From DATMRF01 sp035566435 (GTDB taxonomy: Bacteria; Verrucomicrobiota; Verrucomicrobiia; Limisphaerales; UBA8199), in contig DATMRF010000068.1 of NCBI GenBank assembly GCA_035566435.1, forward strand, positions 1 to 43,558: 43,558 nt of DNA, written 5' to 3'. A program made the position numbers and the translations under genes. Numbering within the stretch: position 1 is the first letter of the stretch; every line of letters begins with the position of its first letter. Positions 33,664 to 41,641 of the stretch are shown piece by piece. Under the pieces are notes generated by a model that worked only from the letters and a program-made list of their open reading frames with translations, did not search any database and was not told the DNA's origin.

Positions 33664-35817
33664 ATGCGCGCGCACAAACCTAAAGGGAATTCGCTACAGA
33701 CGCCGCGCCGTAAGGCCCAACAGGCGGGGGCGTCGCTTCCGTCAGAACGGCGGCACGATTCTGGTGCGCCAGAACGTCCTTTCTCTACTTCGGTCTTGCT
33801 GAGTCTGGTTCTGCTTCTCGCGGTGCTCGGAGCCTTCGCTCCCGTTTTGTCCAACGGGTTTGTCAATTACGATGATCCCGATTACGTCACTGCCAACCCG
33901 CGCGTCCAGCGTGGCGTCACTTCACCCGGGCTCGTGTGGGCCTTCCGCAGCGCCGAGACGGGCAACTGGCACCCGCTCACCTGGCTCACGCACATGTCGG
34001 AGTGTCAGCTTTTTGGTTTGAAGCCCTGGGGACACCACCTGACAAGCCTATTGCTGCATGCCTTCAACACCGTGCTGGTCTTTCTGGTCTTTCGAAGGAT
34101 GACCGGCGCCATCTGGCGCAGTTTTATTGTAGCCGGGCTCTTTGGCTTGCACCCATTGCGCGTCGAGTCGGTCGCCTGGGTCGCCGAACAGAAGGATGTG
34201 CTCAGCGCCGCGTTTGGGCTTCTCGCCTTGTGGGCGTACGCGCGGTATGTGGAGGCGGTCCGCGGACCACAGACCGCAATGAAACATCTGGAAGTCAAAA
34301 GGCAGGCTGGCGGCGACCAGCCAGCGGAAAAGATCGAAAATCAAAAATCAAAAATCAAAAATGCCCCCTCGTCCTTCTATCTTTTGTCGCTCGCCTTTTT
34401 CGCCCTCAGCCTGATGAGCAAGCCGATGCTGGTCACGTTGCCGTTCGTTCTGTTGCTGCTCGATTACTGGCCGCTCGACCGTTTCCGGGAATTAACAACT
34501 CCCACCGGCAACTCACCGATGACTAAGCGCCAATCACCCCTCACCCATCCCCCGGCACGCCTGGCTCGTTTGGTCGTCGAAAAAGTCCCTTTTTTGGTGC
34601 TCGCGCTGACGTCGAGTGTCGTGACCTTTCTGGTGCAGCACAAGGTCGGCGCCGTAGCGACGCTCGCCGGCACACCGTTGCTCGCCCGCCTCGCCAACGC
34701 GCTGATTTCTTATTACCTGTATCTGGGAAAGTTAGTCTGGCCGCTTCACCTTGCGGTTTTTTATCCTTACCCGACTTACATCTCCCTCGAAGCGCTCCTT
34801 GGGGCCGCCGTGCTGCTGCTTGGGGTTTCGGCCCTGGCGGTGGTCCGGCGACAGAAAAGCGCATGGTTGCCGGTGGGTTGGTTTTGGTTTTTGGGAACCC
34901 TGATGCCGGTCATCGGCCTGGTCCAGGTGGGCGCTCAATCGATGGCGGACCGCTACAGCTACTTTCCATCCATCGGCGTGCTGGTGGTATTGGTTTGGAG
35001 TGCGCACGCCATCACCAAATCCTGGCGTTATCGGGGCATCGCCGTTGCCGCCCCGGCCGCGGTTCTACTACTCACCTTGGGCTTGCTGACCCGTCAACAA
35101 ACCACCTACTGGCATGATAGCGGCAGCTTGTTCCGGCATGCGCTGGCGGTCACGGGTCCCAATACCACGGCCTATTGGCACCTGGGCGATTACGCGTTCG
35201 TCGAACAGGCCACCTTGGAGGAAGCTGTCGATAACTACCGCCAGGCTCTCAAGCTAGACCCTTCCTTCCCGGATGCTCACTTTCAACTGGCCAACGCGCT
35301 CTTCAAACAAGGCGCCGGCGAAGAAGCCATCCGCGAGTACCAGGAGGCTCTCAGGTGCCGGCCCGTTTGGGCCAGGGCGCACAACAACTTTGGTTTTGTC
35401 CTCGAACGGATGGGACGACTCGACGAGGCTATCGCCCACTTGCAGGAAGCCGTGAGACTGGATCCCGCCTCCGCTGAAGCCCAAAGCAACCTGGGTCGGG
35501 CGCTGTATCGGAAAGGGGCTCTCGAGGAAAGCATCAACCACCTCCAGCGGGCGATTGGACTCAATCCCGGAGTGGCGGAAATCCATGACACTCTCGGCAT
35601 CGCACTGGAAGCGACGGGGCGGCAAGACGCGGCGCTGCGGGAATTTCAAGAGGCAGTCCGCCTGAAACCGGATTTCGCCCGGGCCCACTTCAGCCTGGCC
35701 CTGGCCCTGCTCAAGCAGGGACGGCGCGAGGAAGCGCTCCTGCATTTGAAAGAGGCCGTTCGGTTGGAGCCGGGGTACGAGCCGGCGCGGCGCCAGTTGC
35801 AGGCCCTCGAAAGGTAG
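33664..35817 (+). CDS. TMTC-like polytopic membrane protein with TPR repeats
   Basis: The 717-residue protein has an N-terminal region of about ten transmembrane helices carrying FVNYDDPDYVTANPRV and GNWHPLTWLTHM, the acidic first-loop motif of TMTC/PMT-type (GT-C) glycosyltransferases, plus LFGLHPLRVESVAWVAEQKD. The C-terminal 220 residues are about six TPRs (AYWHLGDYAFVEQATLEEAV onward). Animal TMTC proteins transfer mannose from a lipid donor; in bacteria the role is unproved. The start at ATG 33664 follows CGGAGA. Two loops carry low-complexity insertions, including 7-bp AAAAATC repeats at 34337-34363. The carbamoyltransferase group follows on the same strand. Confidence 0.85.
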   Translation: MRAHKPKGNSLQTPRRKAQQAGASLPSERRHDSGAPERPFSTSVLLSLVLLLAVLGAFAPVLSNGFVNYDDPDYVTANPRVQRGVTSPGLVWAFRSAETGNWHPLTWLTHMSECQLFGLKPWGHHLTSLLLHAFNTVLVFLVFRRMTGAIWRSFIVAGLFGLHPLRVESVAWVAEQKDVLSAAFGLLALWAYARYVEAVRGPQTAMKHLEVKRQAGGDQPAEKIENQKSKIKNAPSSFYLLSLAFFALSLMSKPMLVTLPFVLLLLDYWPLDRFRELTTPTGNSPMTKRQSPLTHPPARLARLVVEKVPFLVLALTSSVVTFLVQHKVGAVATLAGTPLLARLANALISYYLYLGKLVWPLHLAVFYPYPTYISLEALLGAAVLLLGVSALAVVRRQKSAWLPVGWFWFLGTLMPVIGLVQVGAQSMADRYSYFPSIGVLVVLVWSAHAITKSWRYRGIAVAAPAAVLLLTLGLLTRQQTTYWHDSGSLFRHALAVTGPNTTAYWHLGDYAFVEQATLEEAVDNYRQALKLDPSFPDAHFQLANALFKQGAGEEAIREYQEALRCRPVWARAHNNFGFVLERMGRLDEAIAHLQEAVRLDPASAEAQSNLGRALYRKGALEESINHLQRAIGLNPGVAEIHDTLGIALEATGRQDAALREFQEAVRLKPDFARAHFSLALALLKQGRREEALLHLKEAVRLEPGYEPARRQLQALER

Positions 35818-35942
35818 GGCGGGTTGTCCTCAACCAGCCGCGCGGGATTGACGCAGGTGTGGTTGACGGCTTGCCGCGCGCTAGGAGGGTTGCGGCTTTG
35901 CGCTTGCGGCAGGTTGACGGCGCTTTTATCCTCACCGTGGCC

Positions 35943-36095
35943 ATGTGGCGTTTGCTCAAAGAATTCCTGCTGTTCGCCCGACAGGAGAAAAAGTGGTGGC
36001 TCATTCCGTTGATCGTGCTGTTGCTCGTGATCGGCGCTATCCTCATTTTCGCCTCCAGTTCGGGCATCGCCTGGGCGCTTTATCCGTTCTTTTAA
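35943..36095 (+). CDS. DUF5989-type small membrane protein
   Basis: This 50-residue product (MWRLLKEFLLFARQEKKWW, then LIPLIVLLLVIGAILIFASS) has one transmembrane helix and an N-terminal basic-aromatic helix. It matches what I know of the DUF5989 family, which is repeatedly found beside NodU/CmcH-type carbamoyltransferases and SxtJ-like proteins. It ends 3 bases before the carbamoyltransferase start, so the genes are clearly co-translated. An earlier start at 35859 (MVDGLPRA) would add a non-hydrophobic, non-conserved piece. Function is unknown; a membrane anchor or partner for the carbamoyltransferase is the inference. Confidence 0.82.
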   Translation: MWRLLKEFLLFARQEKKWWLIPLIVLLLVIGAILIFASSSGIAWALYPFF

Positions 36096-36098
36096 GTC

Positions 36099-37952
36099 AT
36101 GCCTGGCGTGCGGAATATCCTGGGCATCTCCGCCTATTACCACGATGCCGCCGCCGCTCTGGTTCGCGACGGAAGCATTGTCTCCGCTGCCCAGGAAGAG
36201 CGCTTTACCCGCAAAAAGAACGACCCGGATTTCCCCCGTCACGCGATCGACGCCTGCCTGCGGCAGGCCGGCCTGGCGCCAGCGCAGCTCGATGCCGTCG
36301 CGTTTTACGACAAACCTATCCTTAAATTCGCCCGGCTGCTCGAAACGTACCTGGCGGTTGCGCCAGGCGGCTGGCGCACGTTTCCGGTTGTGCTGCCTTC
36401 GTGGCTCGGTGAGAAACTCAACCTGCGCAAAACCATCCGCGAAGAACTGCCGGGCCTGCGCCCCGATTGCCCGATCCTCTTTACCGAACACCACCAGGCG
36501 CATGCCGCCAGCGCCTTTTATCCCTCGCCATTTAACGAAGCCGCAATCGTGACCATCGACGGCGTCGGGGAATGGGCAACCACGACAGTTGGCTTTGGCC
36601 GCGGACGTGAAGTCCGGCTGCTGAAAGAGCTGCGGTTTCCGCACTCGCTTGGACTGTTGTACTCGGCGTTCACGTCCTATTGTGGGTTCCGCATCAACTC
36701 CGGCGAATACAAGCTCATGGGCCTGGCCCCCTATGGCGAGCCTAAATATGCCGATGTGATTTACCGGGAGCTGCTCGACCTCAAGCCGGACGGCTCGTTC
36801 TGGCTCAACCTCGACTACTTCGATTTCCTCAAGGGAACGACGATGTTCAATGAGCGTTTTCAGCGGCTCTTTGGCGGCCCTCCACGCCCGCCGGAGGGAA
36901 AGCTGGAACAGCGGCACATGGACGCCGCACGGTCCATCCAGGTCGTCACCGAGGACATCATGCTGCGACTAGCACGGCACGCCCGCGAGGTCACCGGGTT
37001 GAAAGACCTTTGCCTCGCCGGTGGCGTCGCGCTGAACTGCGTCGCCAACGGCCGCATTCTGAAGGAGAAGATTTTCGAGCGGCTATGGATTCAACCTGCG
37101 GCGGGGGACGCGGGAGGCGCACTCGGAGCGGCGTTGGCAACCTGGCACGCGGATCGTGAGCCAGGTATAAGTCCTTCAAGTCCCACTCTTCCCATGACTC
37201 CCATCCCCGCCAAATCCGACGCCATGCAAGCCACCTTGCTCGGCCCGGCTTACTCGGATGAGGAGATCGAGGCAACGCTGCAGTGTTGCGGCGCGGCTTA
37301 TCGCCGGCTCGACGCGGAGGCGCTCCTGGACTTCACCGTTGGGTTGCTTCAAGCGGAAAAAGTCGTCGGCTGGTTCCAAGGCCGGATGGAATTCGGGCCG
37401 CGCGCCCTGGGGAACCGCTCCATCCTGGGTGACGCGCGCTCGCCCCGGATGCAGTCGGTGATGAATCTCAAGGTGAAATTCCGCGAATCGTTCCGGCCTT
37501 TCGCGCCCGTGGTGCGCCGCGAGCGCGCTGCTGATTATTTCGACCTGGACGTCGAGTCTCCTTACATGCTGCTGGTTGCGAGCGTGAAACCCGAACTGCG
37601 CCGTCCCCTGCCCTCCGGGGTTGCCGGCCTGGACCTCTTGAAAACAATCCGCTCGACCCTGCCGGCGGTTACGCATGTGGATTACTCGGCGCGCATTCAA
37701 ACCGTCGATCGCTCCAGCAATCCCTTGCTTTACGAGTTGTTGCTTCGCTTCGAGCAGGCCACGGGCTGCGGTGTATTGGTGAACACGTCGTTTAACGTGC
37801 GCGGCGAGCCCATCGTCTGCAGTCCCGACGACGCCTACCGTTGCTTCGTCAACACCGAGATGGATTACCTGGTGCTTGGCAGTTTTGTGCTGGAACGCGA
37901 AGCGCAGCCGAAGCGGCGGCTGGAACGGCCAGGTGCCCTGCAACCGGACTAA
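36099..37952 (+). CDS. NodU/CmcH-family carbamoyltransferase
   Basis: The 617-residue protein has the N-terminal Kae1/ASKHA-like half that makes carbamoyl-adenylate from carbamoyl phosphate and ATP: ILGISAYYHDAAAALVRDGS, QEERFTRKKND, the metal-binding His pair in TEHHQAHAASAFY, DGVGEWATT, GEYKLMGLAPYGEP and LAGGVALNCVANG. The C-terminal half carries GRMEFGPRALGNRSIL, SFRPFAPVV, and NTSFNVRGEPIVCSP, the Carbam_trans_C marks. Such enzymes carbamoylate hydroxyls of Nod factors, antibiotics (TobZ, CmcH) or saxitoxin. The acceptor here is unknown. A loop near residues 350-370 (SPSSPTLPMTPIPAKS) is low complexity. It is coupled to DUF5989 upstream and to the SxtJ-like gene directly at its stop codon. 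Confidence 0.95.
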   Translation: MPGVRNILGISAYYHDAAAALVRDGSIVSAAQEERFTRKKNDPDFPRHAIDACLRQAGLAPAQLDAVAFYDKPILKFARLLETYLAVAPGGWRTFPVVLPSWLGEKLNLRKTIREELPGLRPDCPILFTEHHQAHAASAFYPSPFNEAAIVTIDGVGEWATTTVGFGRGREVRLLKELRFPHSLGLLYSAFTSYCGFRINSGEYKLMGLAPYGEPKYADVIYRELLDLKPDGSFWLNLDYFDFLKGTTMFNERFQRLFGGPPRPPEGKLEQRHMDAARSIQVVTEDIMLRLARHAREVTGLKDLCLAGGVALNCVANGRILKEKIFERLWIQPAAGDAGGALGAALATWHADREPGISPSSPTLPMTPIPAKSDAMQATLLGPAYSDEEIEATLQCCGAAYRRLDAEALLDFTVGLLQAEKVVGWFQGRMEFGPRALGNRSILGDARSPRMQSVMNLKVKFRESFRPFAPVVRRERAADYFDLDVESPYMLLVASVKPELRRPLPSGVAGLDLLKTIRSTLPAVTHVDYSARIQTVDRSSNPLLYELLLRFEQATGCGVLVNTSFNVRGEPIVCSPDDAYRCFVNTEMDYLVLGSFVLEREAQPKRRLERPGALQPD

Positions 37953-38354
37953 ATGAAGCTGCGACTGAAAGAAGAACCGAAAGAATGGCGCAAATCGGCG
38001 CTGCTGAGCGCTTTAGGGCTGGCGCTGCTCAGCTCGGTGTTGTGCTGGCGGCGCGTGGTGCCCGTAGCGGCCTGGTGCGTCATTCTGGCCGTGCTGGCAT
38101 TCGCAGCGGTTCTCGCCTGCATGCAACCGCGCTGGTTCCGCGGCTACTACCGGTCTTCCGCGCGCGCCGGGTTCTGGTCGAGCCAGCTTGTGGCAAGAGT
38201 AACACTGGCCCTGGTCTTCGTCCTGGTAGTGACTCCCCTGGGCTTGCTCTTTCGCCTGATGGGAAAAGATGCGCTGCGTCTCAAACGCAGTCGCAATTCA
38301 GACACCTACTGGCAGGCGACAAAACCAACGAGCCCGCTCGACCGGCTGTTTTGA
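37953..38354 (+). CDS. SxtJ-like membrane protein
   Basis: The 133-residue product starts at the base after the carbamoyltransferase stop codon. It has two hydrophobic helical regions (LLSALGLALLSSVLC and AAWCVILAVLAFAAVLAC), a third near VTLALVFVLVVTPLGLLFRL, and a C-terminal KRSRNSDTYWQATKP. The C-terminal S/D-x-YW element and this gene position are typical of the SxtJ family first noted in saxitoxin clusters. Its biochemical function is not known. With DUF5989 it probably makes a membrane platform for the carbamoyltransferase. Confidence 0.82.
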   Translation: MKLRLKEEPKEWRKSALLSALGLALLSSVLCWRRVVPVAAWCVILAVLAFAAVLACMQPRWFRGYYRSSARAGFWSSQLVARVTLALVFVLVVTPLGLLFRLMGKDALRLKRSRNSDTYWQATKPTSPLDRLF

Positions 38355-38383
38355 CTTTGGGAATACCGGGCGCCCGAGTTGGC

Positions 38384-38486
38384 AGGACGCGTTGTCCTGA
38401 CCGCGCGGTTTGGATCGTGGTGTTGGAGCTGCTCCAGCCACGTGCCGCCTTTAATAACGACACCGGGTGCAAGCCCTCTTTGCACC
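38384..38486. repeat. Two small hairpins in the SxtJ-lipoprotein gap
   Basis: AGGAC (38384-38388) pairs with GTCCT (38394-38398), and GGTGCAA (38466-38472) pairs with TTGCACC (38480-38486). No T tract follows either. They sit in a 204-base non-coding gap and resemble the short hairpins seen elsewhere in the window. Confidence 0.45.
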
Positions 38487-38558
38487 TCGTCCGGTTTGGA
38501 GGAGCGGGTGACAGCCTGGCGCGACAGGTTGGAACGAGTATTGGGAAGCGTGAGTGTC

Positions 38559-39128
38559 ATGAAAGCGAACCTGCTTTTCCTCGTGGCGGTAGCCGCCTGT
38601 GTAAGCGGCTGCCACACGTATCAGTATCGGATCGTCCAGCCGGCGACGAGCCCATCGGTGGTGGCTGACCAACCGGTTACCGTCCGGCTCGACCCGCTGG
38701 AATACCACCTTAGGCGGGTTCATGACCGGCTCGAGGTCACCATTTCGAACCCGACCGATGACCGCCTGGCGCTTTTGGGCAACCGTAGCTACGTCGTCGA
38801 TCCACGCGGCGAGAGCCATCCACTGCGAGGCCATGTGCTCGGACCGCACAGCTTCACGCGCATGTTCCTGCCGCCACCGCCCCTCACCTACCCGTACCCC
38901 GACTGGGCCGCGTGGGGTTGGGGTTGGGGTTGGGGACCGTATAACCCTTTCTGGAGCCCGTACTACGGAAGCGTTTATTGGGGGCCGCCGCCGGTAGCCT
39001 ATTACCAGGTCACGACCGCATACGACTGGGGTTGGAAGACTGGCCCGGCCCGCCTGCGCCTGACATACGAACGCAACGGCAAGACCTTCGAACACGACTT
39101 CGAGTTCATCCGCGAACCGATGAAGTAA
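38559..39128 (+). CDS. Lipoprotein with Trp-Gly repeat
   Basis: From ATG 38559 the product has 189 residues. It opens with a lipoprotein signal (MKANLLFLVAVAACVSGC, lipobox VSGC). The mature part has an Ig-like beta pattern (VTVRLDPLEYHLRR, VTISNPTDDRLALLGNRSYV), then PPPLTYPYPDWAAW and a run of Trp-Gly pairs encoded by GGGGTT repeats, and ends with RLTYERNGKTFEHDFEFIRE. I do not recognise a named family. It is probably an outer-membrane lipoprotein. An in-frame start at 38379 would put 60 unlikely residues before the signal peptide. Confidence 0.72.
   Translation: MKANLLFLVAVAACVSGCHTYQYRIVQPATSPSVVADQPVTVRLDPLEYHLRRVHDRLEVTISNPTDDRLALLGNRSYVVDPRGESHPLRGHVLGPHSFTRMFLPPPPLTYPYPDWAAWGWGWGWGPYNPFWSPYYGSVYWGPPPVAYYQVTTAYDWGWKTGPARLRLTYERNGKTFEHDFEFIREPMK
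38914..38935 (+). repeat. (GGGGTT) repeat, G-quadruplex-capable
   Basis: Four runs of four G (38914-38917, 38920-38923, 38926-38929, 38932-38935) are separated by TT. This fits the strict pattern for an intramolecular G-quadruplex on the coding strand. It encodes the Trp-Gly run of the lipoprotein. Confidence 0.9.
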
Positions 39129-39162
39129 CGTGGGCAAGTCGGGCACTTAAACGCGTGCATAA

Positions 39163-40818
39163 TTATTTCTGAAGCAAGTCTCCGAACGCCGGCAGCAGCG
39201 CGTACTTTTTTTGCCACGGAGTGTACATGAACCCACGCACGTTTGGTATCTGCCGCGCCAGTTGCAACCAACCTTTCACGTCGTTCAGGTCGTCGGCGTC
39301 GTAGTAACAGGCGACGAGGATGTTGAACCCTTCTCCTGCGAAGAATCGCAAGCTCTTTTCCCGCGGTTGCCCGCCCCAGGCAGCCATTACCAGATCTTTG
39401 GGCACGTGTCGCCATGAGCCGGTGAAATCTCCGTTCACAAGGTAATAGTTGCCGTGGGCATTGTGGTTGGGATCGAGCATGTCCGACCAGGCATAGATCT
39501 GCGCATCGGGATTGTCCTTGTGCAGGCTCTGCGCCTGCCGCGCGATACAGCGGCCCAGCAGTTCAGCCATGTTCTGACCCTGGCAAGCCCGACAGGTGCC
39601 GCCCATGCGTATCTCGTCCATGTTGAGCAACACCCGGTGAGGATGCAGCCGCTCCGTCAGCAGTTTGGCCTCGTGGTCGAAAATCTCATACACTTCCGGC
39701 TCGGCCATGCAGACCGTGATCTGCGAATCGTGAATCAACATTGAGTGGTACCAACTCACCTGCAAATGCTCGCCTTCGCGAATTCGGCCGCCGGGAAGGA
39801 TAGCGAGCGGTGTCGGCTCGCTGTCATCGCGCCAGGGATGCAGGTTGGCGTCCCCCAGCGGGCCGTGGTCCTTGCCTTCCTGGTAAGTGACCATCCCGTC
39901 GCCGCGTCGCACCGTCACTGGCGTGCCTGGCCTATGCAACACGTTGACGGGGCCGACTTCTTCCACGCTCCAATCATCGAGCCACACTTTGCCGCTTTTC
40001 CCACCCCATAAACCCGCATAAAGACGCACTTTGTCGTAGTTCAAACTATTGAAGAGCATCGAGATTCTACGCCAGTCACCAGTCCCAGGTAGTTGGAACT
40101 GCCGCGGAGCCAGTTCCCGGTTTTCCGCCAACACCAGGACCTGGAAGGCACTGGCCGGTTCCAGCCCATCGGTTTTGACCCAAAGCGTCATGCGGTAGCA
40201 GCGGTGCTGCTGCACCTTAAGGGTTTGCATGACGCGACCGTGCCCATAAGCGTTGGCGGTGAAATTTTCCAGGCGAAGCGAGGCCTTGCCGCCGTGCTTG
40301 ATCTGAGTATCGACGTAACTGATCTCGCCGGGCTGGTCGTGAAAGTCAAAGGCCTTAAATGTAGTGCCGCTGTATTCTTCAAAACCGCCATTAACGATTT
40401 GCGCCAGATTGCTTCTCACCAGCCGCGCCTCCCCTCCGTGCACGACAAAGGGAGCGTCTTCCATAGGCAACCCCTCGGCGAGGTTCCGATTATGCGCCAA
40501 CAAGCCTCCGCCGTAACCGATCGAAAAGATTGCCGGGATCAGCTCGAGGTGGTTCCTTTCGCAGGCTTGTTTGATCATCTCCAACCGTCGGAAATAGTCG
40601 CCTGACTGCTTGCAAAGGGTGTCCAGGCCGGACGAGAGGACAGCGCTGTTGAATCCGTGTTGCCCGGCGCTTTCGAGCACCTTGGAAATCTCTGCTACAT
40701 CACCATCCTTTCCCAGTCCCCAGCCGAATACCCACACAAATCGGTCGGAGTAGGGCTCGGCGGCGCTCAATCGAAATGCGAGACCGCAAGAGAAGGCCAG
40801 CAGCAAGACTCTTTTCAT
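39163..40818 (-). CDS. Secreted glycosidase-like protein with carbohydrate-binding insert
   Basis: The 551-residue product has signal peptide MKRVLLLAFSCGLAFRLSAA. It then seems to form an interrupted TIM barrel. Early strands include FVWVFGWGLG and HGFNSAVLSSGLD. Residues 135-290 form a beta-sandwich insert of the CBM4/9 type (VNGGFEEYSG, SLRLENF, GTGDWRRISM). The barrel resumes with HPHRVLLNMDEIRMGGTCRA, whose Asp-Glu resembles the GH20 active-site pair, and later AWSDMLDPNHN. The CxxC within TCRACQGQ may bind metal. The link to GH20 or related hexosaminidases is an inference from few residues; the protein might bind rather than cut. It stands alone, convergent with the lipoprotein gene with a 34-base gap. 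Confidence 0.7.
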   Translation of the reverse strand: MKRVLLLAFSCGLAFRLSAAEPYSDRFVWVFGWGLGKDGDVAEISKVLESAGQHGFNSAVLSSGLDTLCKQSGDYFRRLEMIKQACERNHLELIPAIFSIGYGGGLLAHNRNLAEGLPMEDAPFVVHGGEARLVRSNLAQIVNGGFEEYSGTTFKAFDFHDQPGEISYVDTQIKHGGKASLRLENFTANAYGHGRVMQTLKVQQHRCYRMTLWVKTDGLEPASAFQVLVLAENRELAPRQFQLPGTGDWRRISMLFNSLNYDKVRLYAGLWGGKSGKVWLDDWSVEEVGPVNVLHRPGTPVTVRRGDGMVTYQEGKDHGPLGDANLHPWRDDSEPTPLAILPGGRIREGEHLQVSWYHSMLIHDSQITVCMAEPEVYEIFDHEAKLLTERLHPHRVLLNMDEIRMGGTCRACQGQNMAELLGRCIARQAQSLHKDNPDAQIYAWSDMLDPNHNAHGNYYLVNGDFTGSWRHVPKDLVMAAWGGQPREKSLRFFAGEGFNILVACYYDADDLNDVKGWLQLARQIPNVRGFMYTPWQKKYALLPAFGDLLQK

Positions 40819-41238
40819 GATCGGTGCGCTTGTTGTGATTTCTTACTTGTCTTGGTTTACACGCCCCTCCGGGCGAGCGCGAATCATTTTCATGATGGTA
40901 AAGGATTCTCCTTGGCGTTCGTCAGGAACGCACGGAATCGTAATGCGTCAGTGACGGCAGGGCTGAAGTGCGCCCGTCCTCGCTGCACCTTGCACGGTTC
41001 TTAAAACTGGCAAGCGAGCAAGAATCCCAAAGGGATTCTGCAACATATAAGGGTTGCGAGTGGTGCCAGTCCGGAAGGACCGAGCTACCCTGGGGAACGT
41101 CGGGCGTCTACCCGCTCAACCTCGAAGAGGTTGCGCCTATTCGTCGTATGATTCCGTCTTCACTGACGCAATTCACGGAAGCAGCGGTTGCGTTCGCGCG
41201 GCTTTGGGTCGAAGGTGAGGTAGGAAATTAAGAAGCCT
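40819..41238. other. Non-coding region with hairpin array
   Basis: About 420 bases separate two diverging genes and must hold both promoters, though no clear -35/-10 pair stands out. At 41021-41133 three small stem-loops occur: AGAATCCC/GGGATTCT (41021-41039, loop AAA), GTCC/GGAC (41069-41080) and CAACCTC/GAGGTTG (41117-41133, loop GAA). An 87-codon plus-strand frame from 40968 crosses the array but reads as translated repeat, so I do not call it a gene. Confidence 0.55.
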
Positions 41239-41466
41239 ATGGAAACGACCATACGAAGAGATAATGAGACGGGCGAACTGCACGCTCGGCTCGCCGCCAC
41301 CATCGAGAAAGCCAAGGACGTCTGCGAGACCCTTGAGCAAAAAACCGTCGCTGCGGCCAAGGCTACGGACAAAGCGGTCCGGGAGCACCCGTATCAGGCA
41401 GTGGGCATTGCGTTCGGTATCGGGGTGTTGATTGGGGTGCTGGTAGCGCGAAGCCGGGGTAACTGA
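41239..41466 (+). CDS. DUF883/ElaB-YqjD-like membrane protein
   Basis: The 75-residue product has an N-terminal charged amphipathic helix (LHARLAATIEKAKDVCETLE) and a C-terminal helix AVGIAFGIGVLIGVLVARSR ending in a basic cap. EHPYQAVGIAFGIG is the DUF883 hallmark. Family members such as ElaB and YqjD of E. coli are inner-membrane proteins; some bind ribosomes and respond to stationary phase. It appears single, with GAAG 8 bases before ATG. Confidence 0.88.
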   Translation: METTIRRDNETGELHARLAATIEKAKDVCETLEQKTVAAAKATDKAVREHPYQAVGIAFGIGVLIGVLVARSRGN

Positions 41467-41641
41467 GGTCACGGCGACGTGCGCGGCTTGCTGAGTCGCC
41501 CGAAGCGGCAGGTGAAGCCATCAATGCCGTTTTTGATGGCGCAGCAACTCCGGGAGCCTGAGCTTTAGCGTTTTCCTGCTTTCAATGTCACGCGGCATCG
41601 TCGCCAAGGCTTGGTTGCGTTCCTGCTTCCCTGCCTGCGCG

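Noticed and set aside
33655..38354. Saxitoxin or antibiotic biosynthesis cluster
   Set aside because: SxtJ-like and carbamoyltransferase genes are present, but no polyketide, amidinotransferase or tailoring genes accompany them, so the resemblance is only to the carbamoylation unit.
40968..41231. Possible 87-residue protein gene
   Set aside because: Its middle is the hairpin array (SQRDSATYKG is translated palindrome) and it lacks a good ribosome-binding site; treated as a repeat.
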